Shown here: positions 7,389 through 15,236 of the stretch, piece after piece
How the letters are laid out: every line of letters starts with the position of its first letter
Numbering within the stretch: the first letter of the stretch is position 1
Assembly (NCBI GenBank): GCA_021777535.1
Contig: JAJYDN010000002.1
Location: forward strand, 64,949-128,948
DNA length: 64,000 nt
Source of the DNA: Pseudomonadota bacterium
GTDB lineage: Bacteria > Pseudomonadota > Gammaproteobacteria > Acidiferrobacterales > Acidiferrobacteraceae
Direction of reading: 5' to 3'
Position numbers and translations under genes: made by a program
The notes under the pieces: model-generated
What the model saw: only the letters and a program-made list of their open reading frames with translations
The model's database searches: none
Told to the model about the DNA's origin: nothing

Positions 7389-9560
7389 ATGAGGCAGCTC
7401 AAACTTCAGGCACTAGCGGCCGCCATTGGTGTCGCATTGGCGCCGGCGGCATTGGCAACACCGTTGACCATGCCACCAGCCACTGCAACCGCGACCGTAA
7501 ATAGCACGCAAAAGAGCATGGGCAGTGTTACCGGCGCGGTGAACGAGACGGACAATGCCACGCTGCAGGGCTATGTGCTCGACGGCGCCGCCGGCAACGT
7601 CGGCGTCAACGTGGGCGCTGGTGAGAACAATCTGCAAGCCAACAATGCGGACATCGTGAAGAACGCGTCCGGTGCGGCAGTCGTCGATGCGAGCGCCATG
7701 GTCGATTCCGCGCAGTTGTCCAATGCCTGCGCGTTCAGCGCCGTCGTTTTTGCGCACAATACGGCAGGTGCCGATGGAGACGTGCTCGAAGGTGCGGCAG
7801 GCAACATAGGAGTGAATCTGGCGGCCGGCAACAACAATATGCAGGCCAACAACATGGCGCTCGCGCAGGGCGTTACTCTGGGGAACCTGAACGCCGCGGT
7901 GAAGAGCGTGCAGCAGTCCGGGCCATTCGCCTTCGCTGGCAGCATCGCCAACACGAACACCGCCTCGCTGAGCGACAACGTGCTGGAGGGGGCGAGCGGC
8001 AACGTCGGCGTCAATGTCGATGCGGGACAGCAAAACATGGCCGTGAACAACCTGGCGATGGCGGAAAATACCCTGACGACCCTGGTCACCGCCTCGGCGT
8101 CGAATTCGCAGGCAGCCGAGCTCGTCGGCGCCATCAGCCTCCATGATCACAATACCGCCTCGCTGAGCGACAATGTTCTGTATGCGGCGAGCGGCAACAT
8201 CAATGTGAACGTCGCCGCCGGCGAGCAGAACATGCAGGCCAACCTCCTTTCGTATGCAACGACCGCAAGATCCTCGCTCGCCGATCCGAGCGCCACGAGC
8301 GTGGCTACGCTCAGTAACACCCAGAGCGCCAGCATGTTAAGCGGTGTCGTGAGCGGTTTTTCGAAAAACACGGCCAGCATGAGTGATGACGTCCTGACGG
8401 GCGCAAGCGGCAATATCGGCGCCAATGTGGCCGCCGGCGTGCAGAACATGCAGGCCAACACCTTGTCCGACACCATGAATCCCATCGTGCCGGACGCCGA
8501 TGATGCCAGCTCCATGGCAAGTCTGATGAGCAATCAGGCATCCGGTCCGATGGCCTTTTCGGTTTCGTTCCTCGGTAACAACAACGCAGGCCTGGACGGT
8601 TATGTCCTTGAGAGCGCGCACGGCAATATCGGCGTCAATCTGGCCGCGGGCACCGAGAACCTGCAGGCGAACAACCTGGCATGGGCGGGCAGCCGAACCG
8701 CTTCTTCGGCGGACGCCTACCTGCGTAACGATCAGGGTGCGGGCTCCTATTTCGGCAATAGCGGCCTTATTAGCGGGTCCTTCCATTTAGCCGATTCGAC
8801 CGCTCTCACGAACGATGTCCTGATGGGTGCCGGGGGCAAGATCGGCGTCAACGTGGCAGCCGGCGCCCAGAATGGCCAAGCCAACAATCTGTCCATGGAC
8901 ACCGTTTTCGGGGTTCCAGAGGCCGGCCAGCACGCGAATGGAACGGCCGCCATTGATGACAATCAGGCCGCCAATGGCGCCTTCATATGGCCCTCTATCG
9001 CAGTCGGCGTGCGCGATACCGAAAGCAGCAGTATGCTCGACAACGTGCTACAGAGCGCCTCTGGCCAGATCGGTGTCAACATGGCTTCGGGCATGCAGAA
9101 CCTGCAGGCAAACAATACCGCGATCGCAGACAACGTGAGCAATTCTGGCAGTACGTCCAGTGCAAGCGTGGAAGGGCAACAGCAATCGGGCCCCTGGTCT
9201 GTCGGCATCAATCGGCATTCGACCAATTCGGCCGTGATCGGGGATAACGTCCTGAACGGTGCCGAAGGCGATATCGGTGTCAACATGGCTTCCGGCATGC
9301 AGAACATGCAGAGCAACGATCTGGCGATTGCCTTCGGCGGCCACGGCGGCAGCACCGCTGCGGCGACCACGGTGTCGCAGACGGCGCTCGGTGCCATCAG
9401 CGCAAGCGCGTCGCTGCCAATGCACATGCTGCCTGTCGCGAACACGGCGACCATTTCCGGGAATGCCATGCAGAACGTGTCCGGCAATGTCGATGTGAAC
9501 ATGGCGGCCGGTACTGGCAATCTCCAGCGCAACACGCTGACCATTGCCACTGTCCAGTAA
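7389..9560 (+). CDS. secreted protein of ten FapC-like amyloid repeats
   Basis: A 723-residue protein with an N-terminal signal peptide (cleavage near ALA-TPL, residue 23). The rest is almost entirely ten imperfect repeats of about 65-70 residues. Each has the core GNIGVNxAAGxxNxQANN preceded by an N-T-A-S-L-x-D-x-VL segment, linked by Ala/Ser/Gln-rich spacers. The core matches what I know of the Pseudomonas functional amyloid subunits FapC and FapB, where three such repeats build the fibre; the tenth repeat (QNVSGNVDVNMAAG) is especially close to the last FapC repeat. One Cys is present and the C-terminal CxxC of FapC is absent. No fapA, D, E or F lies nearby. AAGGAG precedes the ATG, and a strong hairpin follows the stop. 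Probable role: extracellular fibre or biofilm matrix protein. The family call is by motif memory, not a search. Confidence 0.75.
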   Translation: MRQLKLQALAAAIGVALAPAALATPLTMPPATATATVNSTQKSMGSVTGAVNETDNATLQGYVLDGAAGNVGVNVGAGENNLQANNADIVKNASGAAVVDASAMVDSAQLSNACAFSAVVFAHNTAGADGDVLEGAAGNIGVNLAAGNNNMQANNMALAQGVTLGNLNAAVKSVQQSGPFAFAGSIANTNTASLSDNVLEGASGNVGVNVDAGQQNMAVNNLAMAENTLTTLVTASASNSQAAELVGAISLHDHNTASLSDNVLYAASGNINVNVAAGEQNMQANLLSYATTARSSLADPSATSVATLSNTQSASMLSGVVSGFSKNTASMSDDVLTGASGNIGANVAAGVQNMQANTLSDTMNPIVPDADDASSMASLMSNQASGPMAFSVSFLGNNNAGLDGYVLESAHGNIGVNLAAGTENLQANNLAWAGSRTASSADAYLRNDQGAGSYFGNSGLISGSFHLADSTALTNDVLMGAGGKIGVNVAAGAQNGQANNLSMDTVFGVPEAGQHANGTAAIDDNQAANGAFIWPSIAVGVRDTESSSMLDNVLQSASGQIGVNMASGMQNLQANNTAIADNVSNSGSTSSASVEGQQQSGPWSVGINRHSTNSAVIGDNVLNGAEGDIGVNMASGMQNMQSNDLAIAFGGHGGSTAAATTVSQTALGAISASASLPMHMLPVANTATISGNAMQNVSGNVDVNMAAGTGNLQRNTLTIATVQ
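7554..9557 (+). repeat. ten protein-level tandem repeats
   Basis: Cores recur with VL-x-G-A-x-G-N/Q/K-I/V-G-V-N at about residues 63, 128, 196, 264, 334, 398, 472, 543, 613 and 688 of the encoded protein. The DNA copies are diverged, so this is old duplication under protein-level selection and not recent slippage. Confidence 0.75.
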
Positions 9561-9568
9561 CGGCGCAA

Positions 9569-9594
9569 GCGAGGGGGCCGAAAGACCCCCTCGC
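9569..9594 (+). terminator. hairpin after the amyloid-repeat gene
   Basis: GCGAGGGGG pairs perfectly with CCCCCTCGC around an 8-base loop, starting 8 bases after the stop codon. It lacks a long T-tract but has the position and stability of an intrinsic terminator. Confidence 0.7.
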
Positions 9595-9731
9595 ATTCCT
9601 GGCGGTCCGGCATTACGCAGAGCGGCGGGTGAATTCAGGTCTCGTCGGGCGAATGCCGCCCAGGGGGTCGCGACGACGCGGCCCTTGATGGACCCAAAAT
9701 TCTGAGCGGCGCAGGAAAAATTCAACAAAGG

Positions 9732-9779
9732 GGCGCGAAGACGCAAAGAGGGCAAGCGCCCTCTTTGCGTCTTCGCGCC
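9732..9779. repeat. 22-bp perfect inverted repeat with a 4-base loop
   Basis: The arms 9732-9753 and 9758-9779 are exact reverse complements around AAGC. Outside the arms, CAAAGG-like bases continue the pairing with a two-base bulge. It sits between two convergent genes (amyloid-repeat protein and DUF3050 protein), so it may be a bidirectional terminator. The arm text (CGAAGACGCAAAGAG) resembles dispersed repeat sequences of other genomes, so it may be a REP/MITE-like element. Confidence 0.85.
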
Positions 9780-9791
9780 TTTGCATGGAGA

Positions 9792-10568
9792 TCAGCCCGC
9801 CTGAAGGACCTTTAGCACACCATCCCAGAAACGGATGCGCGCCTGGATGGCCTGCGCACCGGCCTTCTCGGCCTCGTGCAGCCTGGCCTCGTCGCCGTCG
9901 CAGAGAATCTCCAGCAGTTTCAGCGAGAGCGGGCCGTGGAAGTCTGTGTCGAGGTGGATGTGGCGGTGCAGGTAGAAGTGGAAGATCGGTGCGGCGCTCT
10001 CGGCGATTCCCATGCGCCCGAGAAAGGCGCGGAACATGCCGGGGATCACATGCTCACGCCCCACGGCCAGCGCCGCGGCCACCACGTGAGACTTGCCGGA
10101 GTCGATAAAGTCGAAGGTAGTGGTGGTGAATGCGCGCGAGGGCGACGGCACCCCTTCCCAGCGCAAGGCGGCGCGGATGCCGTCGCCCTTTACCCGTTTC
10201 AGGAAGGCGAGCATGGTGGCCGGGTTGGCGCCCACCTCGCGCATGGCGCCGCAGTAGAGTGCAAAGTGGCTGGCGAACGCCGGCTTGCCGTCGGTCCCGG
10301 GAGGCGCCTCGTCGGACTCCTCCTCCAGTACCAGCGAGTTGATGAACCGGACTACTGCCGGGTCGGGTCCCGGCGTCCACGGGTACTCCGCCGGAGCGAT
10401 TGCGCGCTGCAGGTACTTCACCAGGGACATGAAGTCCCACACCGAGTAGATGTGGTGGGCCATGAAGAGCCGCAGCTGCTCTATGCTGTTCACTGCTCCG
10501 TAGACCGGGTGCTGGTCCAACTGTTGCTGATACTCACGGATCGCCTCGACGTTGAAGGAGCGGCTCAT
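9792..10568 (-). CDS. DUF3050 protein, heme-oxygenase-like fold
   Basis: A 258-residue protein matching the DUF3050 family along its length: HPVYGAVNSIEQLRLFMAHH followed by YSVWDFMSLVKYLQ and PWTPGPDP near the N-terminus. Later conserved parts include LEEESDE, HFALYCGAM, and a C-terminal FYLHRHIHLDTDFHG. The repeated His, Glu and Asp residues on predicted helices are like those of heme-oxygenase-like diiron proteins, so metal binding is plausible but not shown. No signal peptide is visible, so it should be cytoplasmic. It is monocistronic, with only a weak ribosome site before the ATG. Its function is unknown, and no neighbour suggests a pathway. Confidence 0.85.
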   Translation of the reverse strand: MSRSFNVEAIREYQQQLDQHPVYGAVNSIEQLRLFMAHHIYSVWDFMSLVKYLQRAIAPAEYPWTPGPDPAVVRFINSLVLEEESDEAPPGTDGKPAFASHFALYCGAMREVGANPATMLAFLKRVKGDGIRAALRWEGVPSPSRAFTTTTFDFIDSGKSHVVAAALAVGREHVIPGMFRAFLGRMGIAESAAPIFHFYLHRHIHLDTDFHGPLSLKLLEILCDGDEARLHEAEKAGAQAIQARIRFWDGVLKVLQAG

Positions 10569-11223
10569 GAAATGGGTCTCTTGAAAAGGATGGGGGGGTG
10601 AATTTTCGTATATTCAGGCAGAAACCCCCCATTCCGGTCAACAATCCCCTGTTGGCCAGAAGCCTGCCAGAATGGCGGATCGTCCCCGCATCACCCGTTG
10701 CTTCCAGATGGTCGACTGCGCCTGCGGCAATACGGACCGTTCTGCTCTTGCCCCTTTCGCAGCCTGCCCGCTGCCGGCCACGCTCGTTCCGGCCTGTCAA
10801 TGCCCCGGTCTGTCCCTGGTTGCAAGGTCGAACCCCGTCATGGTCTATACTGTATTATTCCGGTTCCTGAACGATTCCATTAAGGTGTGTGCTGTTTGAC
10901 GGCAAAGTATGCCTACTGGGACGATCGCGAAACAGTGCGTACTCCATCGGGCGGCACGACGAACATGCTTCTCCTGAAGCAGGTCCTTAGGTGATCTGCG
11001 GCTGTCGGACGGATAAAGGCTGCGCTTGCGGCTGCCCGTAACCAGGATTGCAGTGCCGTTTGTTGGAATGGTCTAAAAGGCTGGACCGACACGGGCAGGA
11101 GTGCTGGCCGTGTCCGTGCCATTCGGGATCTGCACTTTTTCGTATCCCGCGTCCGTGTGCGCGGCATATACCCCATCGGGCAGCCATGACTACGGACTTG
11201 GTTGCAAACAAGGAGGGTCATTC
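10569..11223. other. intergenic stretch, no convincing gene
   Basis: About 655 bases between divergent genes. It must hold the promoters of the DUF3050 gene (minus) and the small membrane protein (plus). A TATACTGTATTATT segment near 10846-10859 is the most promoter-like AT-rich patch. No ORF here has a recognisable product. Confidence 0.45.
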
Positions 11224-11577
11224 ATGTCTGGGAAAACATCCACGAAGTCCTGGTTGCAGATCATCTACGGCCTGTATGCCTTGTCATGGCTTTTCGGTAT
11301 CACAGCGATCGTTGCCATTATTCTGGACTACGTCAAGAAAGATGACGACGATGTCGCAGGAACCATACACGAAAGTCACTTTCGCTGGCAGATTCGCACC
11401 TTCTGGTTTGGGTTGCTCTATGGCGTTATCGGTGGGGTGACGGCGACCTTTCTGATCGGTATCCCGATTCTCATCGGCGCGGGCATTTGGATGCTATACC
11501 GGATCATCAAAGGCTGGATCTACCTGTATGACGACAAGCCGATGTACGCAAGAACGGGGTTTGCATCTGCCACATAA
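11224..11577 (+). CDS. small conserved membrane protein (COG3671-like)
   Basis: A 117-residue inner-membrane protein with three hydrophobic segments: IIYGLYALSWLFGITAIVAIIL, FGLLYGVIGGVTATFLIGIPILI, and a shorter one running into WMLYRIIKGW. Between the first two is the conserved pattern HESHFRWQIRTFW, and the end has YRIIKGWIYLYDDKPM. This arrangement matches a widespread family of uncharacterised proteobacterial membrane proteins. AAGGAGG lies 7 bases before the ATG at 11224; the reading frame is open further upstream, but those starts have no ribosome site. Function unknown. Confidence 0.82.
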   Translation: MSGKTSTKSWLQIIYGLYALSWLFGITAIVAIILDYVKKDDDDVAGTIHESHFRWQIRTFWFGLLYGVIGGVTATFLIGIPILIGAGIWMLYRIIKGWIYLYDDKPMYARTGFASAT

Positions 11578-12303
11578 GAGTATCGACCCGCCATTCCAGG
11601 ATTCTTTCTGGAAGCCCGGGTGGCGGGCGTACCCTGGCCTTCCCGGGTTTGTTGCGGCGCCAGTGCTGGGCGCCCGCGAAGCGCAGGCAATCTGTTGCGG
11701 GATCAGCCGTCCGGTCGGCAAGGGGCGTAGGTCCTGGCGGGTAGTGCGAGGTCACCCGCCCGGGACACCAGCCATGTGGCCGGCAGTGTCGATACGCCGC
11801 ATTGCGCGCTCCCAACGTACGGGAACCGCCGCAGGCACCGGCCAGCTGCGCGCCGTGCGCCGCGACAAGCCCGTTAAAGTGGAAATCAAAAGCATGTTGC
11901 CACTTGTCGGGCATGGCGGCACATCGGCAATTTTCGTCACGGGAAGAGGGGTGCGCGGCGGACCGAATCTCACAACGCGCGCCGCCATTCTGGCGCGGGG
12001 GATCACGCTCGAAGCCGCGTGTGCAACGCTGATTGCCGCAGCTGAACGGCTACTCGGCATACACGGCGGTGACGCCGAGGTCGCGCTGGCGGCGGTCGCG
12101 GGCCAGGCGCCGTAGTCGCTTCCCCTATACCTAACGAAATTCGACATCGCGCAGGGCTGGTGAGGCCGCCTCGTGCGCGATTTTGCGCGTTTTATCCCCG
12201 CCTTCAGTGCCCAGATCGTCCAATCCGGGCCGCTAACGGCGCTGGCGGTTTTTCGGTTTGGGGAAAAGCACGGTCATCAGTGGAGGTAGATAGGGTGTTT
12301 CGG
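11578..12303. other. intergenic stretch, possible gene debris
   Basis: About 725 bases. The last part of a plus-strand frame (about 11880-12115) reads like protein (GRGVRGGPNLTTRAA then ACATLIAAAERLLGIHGG) but has no start, ribosome site or recognised family. It may be the 3' remnant of a lost gene. The rest shows nothing I can support. Confidence 0.35.
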
Positions 12304-12329
12304 CGAATCGAACGTGCGACCTGCCGCTT
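12304..12329. repeat. distal attachment site (26-bp direct repeat)
   Basis: Identical over 26 bases to 13822-13847 inside tRNA-Arg(CCT); identity stops sharply on both sides. Interpreted as the distal att site left by integration. Confidence 0.82.
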
Positions 12330-12348
12330 GGGATGCACGGGAAGATCG

Positions 12349-12367
12349 CATGCGATGGCATCGCATG
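12349..12367. promoter_or_regulatory. perfect 9-bp palindrome near the distal att site
   Basis: CATGCGATG and CATCGCATG flank a single G. A second palindrome, TGCCATC-A-GATGGCA, lies at 12413-12427, and further ATGCCA copies lie at 12412 and 12431. Such clustered small repeats next to an att site could be integrase or excisionase arm sites or an operator. The function is inferred from position only. Confidence 0.4.
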
Positions 12368-12662
12368 ACGCGCCCTGGCATTGATTATTCAGTATTCCGG
12401 TGTGCCAACAAATGCCATCAGATGGCAACGAATGCCACGGCGTTACAGCGTAATTACAGTATGAAATGCCTCCGTTTTCGCACTCTATGATGCCTCCTGA
12501 AAGCGGCAGGTCGCGGGGTTCTGATCAGCGAAGCCGCCCGCAGCTATTAGCGTCAGCACTCACCGTGAATGCGAGAACACAATGCGAAAACAGCAGTAAC
12601 CAAGGATCACCCGGGTTATCGCCATATTGACATGGTGTGATGTAAAAACTACATTAGGTCCA

Positions 12663-12969
12663 ATGGTCGAGATCAAGCAGACGGAGGCCTTCCGGAAGTG
12701 GCGGGCAAAGCTTTAAGGACGAGCGCGGCCGTGCCGTTGTTGCCGCCCGGTTAGCCCGTCTGGCTTACGGTCATACGGGTGACGCCGAGCCGGTCGGTGA
12801 AGGGGTGAGCGAACTGCGCATCCATCACGGCCCCGGCTATCGTGTCTATTTCCAGAGGCGCGGTACAGCGATCATCGTTCTGCTTTGCGGTGGTGACAAG
12901 AGTACGCAGACCAAAGACATCAAGACCGCGAAGCGCCTTGCGCAGGAATGGGGTGAGCAAGATGAGTGA
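12663..12969 (+). pseudogene. HigB/RelE-type toxin, +1 frameshift at codon 18
   Basis: From the ATG at 12663 the protein begins MVEIKQTEAFRKWRAKL and meets TAA at 12714-12716. Reading resumes in the +1 frame as KDERGRAVVAARLARL, GEGVSELRIHHGPGYRVYFQ and IIVLLCGGDKSTQTKDI. This is a full COG3657-type addiction-module killer (RelE/HigB fold, an mRNA-cleaving toxin) split by one extra base. The shift site is CTT TAA G, the same P-site/stop context as the RF2 programmed frameshift (CTT TGA C), but no strong internal Shine-Dalgarno is seen upstream. It overlaps the antitoxin start by 8 bases. Either the toxin is a pseudogene with its antidote preserved, or it is made only at low level by +1 slippage. 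Confidence 0.8.
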
Positions 12970-13264
12970 AAAGTTGACGACTTACGATCCGGCAGAGGAT
13001 CTGATCTCCGACGAGGCCGTTGCGGCCTTCATGGCTGAGGCGTTTGAAACAGGTGATGCCGGTTTCATTGCGCATGCATTGGGTATCGTTGCGCGCGCCA
13101 AAGGTATGACAGAAATCGCCAAACAGACAGGATTGTCGCGCGAGCAGCTCTATCGCTCCTTTAGTGAGCGTGGCAACCCGACGCTGAAAACAACTCTGGC
13201 GGTCATGAAAGCGCTCGGGATAGATATGACAGCGAGAATGACGCAAGACACGAACCACCGGTAG
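12962..13264 (+). CDS. HigA-type antitoxin (COG3636)
   Basis: A 100-residue antitoxin that should bind the adjacent HigB-type toxin and its own promoter. It has the family hallmarks: YDPAEDLISDEAVAAFMAEAFE at the N-terminus, then ALGIVARAKGMTEIAKQTGLSREQLYRSFS, a helix-turn-helix, and NPTLKTTLAVMKALGIDM. The ATG at 12962 overlaps the end of the toxin frame, as usual for toxin-first modules of this class. The gene is intact although the toxin frame is interrupted. It lies inside the remnant element at tRNA-Arg. Confidence 0.88.
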   Translation: MSEKLTTYDPAEDLISDEAVAAFMAEAFETGDAGFIAHALGIVARAKGMTEIAKQTGLSREQLYRSFSERGNPTLKTTLAVMKALGIDMTARMTQDTNHR

Positions 13265-13442
13265 TAGTCGCCAATTACCCAAGCATCCATCACATTTTCT
13301 GGCCGTAGCAATGTACTGCGTCAGCGTCTGCGGAGTCTTGAGGCTTATGATGATTTGCCACCTGCATCGGATTCGACCCGGGCGGCGGGTTCGTACTGAT
13401 ACCAGCCATGACTGAGGATCAGCAAGCGAAGGGGTGTAACCG

Positions 13443-13742
13443 TCACGCGAAGACCGCATTGACAGCATCAGAATTTATAGCGGATGTCGGAAGAGGGCTT
13501 GTGGATGTCGTCAACGCGCGGTCAAGGGCGTCAGCCAGCGTTGTTTGTTCCGCCTCGGCACGCGCGACAAACACGCCTCGGTTCATTTCGCCTTCGACTT
13601 GCCGCGCCCATGCCTCGGCCTCGGCTTTTGAGTCGAAAGTCTGTGCAAGCTGTTCGTAGTTTTTTCTCTTGATGCGCGCTTGCCAAACGACTTGCCCACC
13701 GACGCACTTTCGCTTGCGAAACTCGCCATGTCCACCCCGCAA
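13443..13742 (-). pseudogene. tyrosine integrase, N-terminal stub
   Basis: About 70 residues match the arm-binding N-terminus of phage/island integrases: VVWQARIKRKNYEQLAQTFDSK, then AEAEAWARQVEGEMNRGVFV and AEQTTLADALDRAL. The catalytic domain with the R-H-R-Y residues is missing; the frame ends in an unrelated 22-residue tail. The ORF points away from tRNA-Arg, and its start is about 65 bases from the tRNA 3' end, the normal place for an integrase that uses this tRNA as target. Deletion of the integrase body has probably locked the element in place. Confidence 0.75.
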
Positions 13743-13807
13743 AAAAGCTCAGGTGGACATATTCGGCATTAAAAGGGAAGAGCGCGTTACTAAGTGATTG
13801 AGTTTAT

Positions 13808-13883
13808 TGGTGCCCCGAACACGAATCGAACGTGCGACCTGCCGCTTAGGAGGCGGCTGCTCTATCCACTGAGCTACCGGGGC
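13808..13883 (-). tRNA. tRNA-Arg (anticodon CCT)
   Basis: Read on the minus strand from 13883, the sequence folds as a complete tRNA: acceptor GCCCCGG with TCGGGGC, D-arm GCTC/GAGC, anticodon stem GCCGC/GCGGC with loop CTCCTAA (anticodon CCT), T-arm GCACG-TTCGATT-CGTGT, discriminator A and an encoded CCA. The 3' half holds the proximal copy of the 26-bp attachment repeat. Secondary structure was checked by eye. Confidence 0.95.
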
Positions 13884-13941
13884 GTGCGGGGGATTGTACC
13901 GCGCCTGTTGGCTCATCAAAAGACGCGCCCAGAGCGGTCCT

Positions 13942-14400
13942 CTATTGGGGCAGCAGCAGGCTCCGCAGGTGCGCCGTGAGTTCCTTGTGGGGGCGGGTGG
14001 TCAAGTCCTTGGGGATTTTCTCGGCAACCATTTTCGCGGTCTGTGCGGAGAGGGTGGCTTGCAAAGTACCCAGAAAGCCGGGTTCAGCCACGAGAATCAA
14101 GGATGCGTACATATGGTTGGCGCGGGCTTTGTCGAGCACGTCGGCTACGGATTTCGCGAAGCGCTCGGCGGCTTCTTCCTTTGGCGATACTTCCTTGGCG
14201 AGCGCATGCCTTCCTTTTCCCATGCTGTCGAACGAGCGTCCAGGCCGGTCTGCATTGAATGCCTGTTCGAGCGATCGGCCCTCGGGATAGACGAGCGACG
14301 GCAACTCTTCCCAATCGCCTCCTGCCGCGGTAGGGGTGCGGGGCTTAACCAAGATGCGCGCCCGGGTGCGGTCCGCAACGACGACCCATGTATGTTCCAT
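13942..14400 (-). CDS. host attachment family protein (PF10116)
   Basis: The N-terminus HTWVVVADRTRARIL is the first strand and turn of the host-attachment protein family, which resembles the eRF1 domain 1 fold. The middle has LPSLVYPEGRSLEQ and a Lys/Glu-rich linker (GRHALAKEVSPKEEAAERFAK), and the C-terminal half has LVAEPGFLGTLQATL and the closing KDLTTRPHKELTAHL. The family was named for Agrobacterium attachment, but biochemical function is unclear; members often sit beside stress genes. The ATG at 14400 puts the conserved strand at the very start; an in-frame start at 14433 is also possible. It is cytoplasmic and divergent from the PNPOx-like gene. Confidence 0.87.
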   Translation of the reverse strand: MEHTWVVVADRTRARILVKPRTPTAAGGDWEELPSLVYPEGRSLEQAFNADRPGRSFDSMGKGRHALAKEVSPKEEAAERFAKSVADVLDKARANHMYASLILVAEPGFLGTLQATLSAQTAKMVAEKIPKDLTTRPHKELTAHLRSLLLPQ

Positions 14401-14574
14401 GATGATCCGCTCGCTCCTAGCCGACATCAACAATGGTAACGGATGTGGCCAAAATCTCCTATCAGCCGTTTGTGTGGTTTACGCGGGCAGTGTTTGGGGA
14501 CCCTGCGCTACGGTTTTATCCCTTGGCACTGTCCCGTATGATCCCATCATAATCCATCCAGTGGATCAGTTACC

Positions 14575-15141
14575 ATGGCCAGACGCTACCCGTCCCTTAC
14601 GCCAGACCTCATGGAGTTCATTGCCGCGCAGCCGGTGTTTTTCGTTGCCACGGCGACCGCCCAAAGCCGCATCAATCTGTCGCCCAAGGGCTTGGATTCG
14701 TTGCGTGTTCTCGATCCGAATCGCATCGCATGGATGAATCTCACCGGCAGCGGGAACGAAACAGCGGCCCACGTCCGCCGTGCGTCTCGCATGACGATCA
14801 TGTTTTGTTCTTTTGGCAAGGAGCCGCTTATCCTGCGCTTGTATGGTGCGGCAACCGCAGTGCATCATGGGGATGCCGCGTGGGCGCAGCAAGTGGGTCT
14901 TTTTGGCGCATTGCCGGATGATGTGCGTACGGGTGCGCGGCAGATATTCGATATGCGCATCGATCTTGTCCAGACATCCTGTGGTTTTGGAGTGCCCTAT
15001 TGCGAGTCGATGCAGCCGCGTTCGCGTCTTGCGGACTGGATCCGCTCAAAAGGTGTTTCAGGAATCAGGCGCTATTGGCGGGAAAAGAACCGTTTCAGCA
15101 TCGATGGCGAGGAAACGGGCATCCCGGACGGTGAACCATGA
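14575..15141 (+). CDS. pyridoxamine 5'-phosphate oxidase-like protein
   Basis: A 188-residue split-barrel flavin-binding protein. The pattern FIAAQPVFFVATATAQSRINLSPKG, IAWMNLTGSGNETAAHV and MTIMFCSFG is typical of the PNPOx-like (general stress / FMN-binding) family that starts MARxYPSLTPDLxEFI. It probably binds FMN or F420 and acts as a small oxidoreductase; it is not the vitamin B6 enzyme PdxH, which is longer and has different motifs. It is monocistronic, with no strong ribosome site before the ATG. Confidence 0.85.
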   Translation: MARRYPSLTPDLMEFIAAQPVFFVATATAQSRINLSPKGLDSLRVLDPNRIAWMNLTGSGNETAAHVRRASRMTIMFCSFGKEPLILRLYGAATAVHHGDAAWAQQVGLFGALPDDVRTGARQIFDMRIDLVQTSCGFGVPYCESMQPRSRLADWIRSKGVSGIRRYWREKNRFSIDGEETGIPDGEP

Positions 15142-15236
15142 TGCAGAAGATGATCTGCGGCATCACCGCCATTGTAGGAAGGACAGTTCCCTGCAGGCGC
15201 CGCTCTTGCCGGATTGCGCAATACGAGGACGCCTCA

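Larger units (their letters stand above)
12304..13847. mobile_element. remnant integrative element in tRNA-Arg(CCT)
   Basis: A 26-bp sequence of the tRNA-Arg gene (13822-13847, anticodon-stem side through T-arm) is repeated exactly at 12304-12329 in the same orientation. Between the copies are a toxin-antitoxin pair and, about 70 bases from the tRNA, an N-terminal stub of a tyrosine integrase. Repeat, tRNA target and adjacent integrase together are the classic structure of a tRNA-integrated island. Here only 1.5 kb remains and the integrase is broken, so it should not excise by itself. The intact tRNA copy lies at the integrase end. Confidence 0.8.

Noticed and set aside
7554-9557. Possible CRISPR array or DNA tandem repeat
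   Set aside because: The repeats are about 200 bases apart in phase with the codon frame and diverged at DNA level; they are protein repeats.
11528-12115. Plus-strand frame of 195 codons
   Set aside because: First half looks random and no start is supported; only the last part reads protein-like, so it is noted as possible debris.
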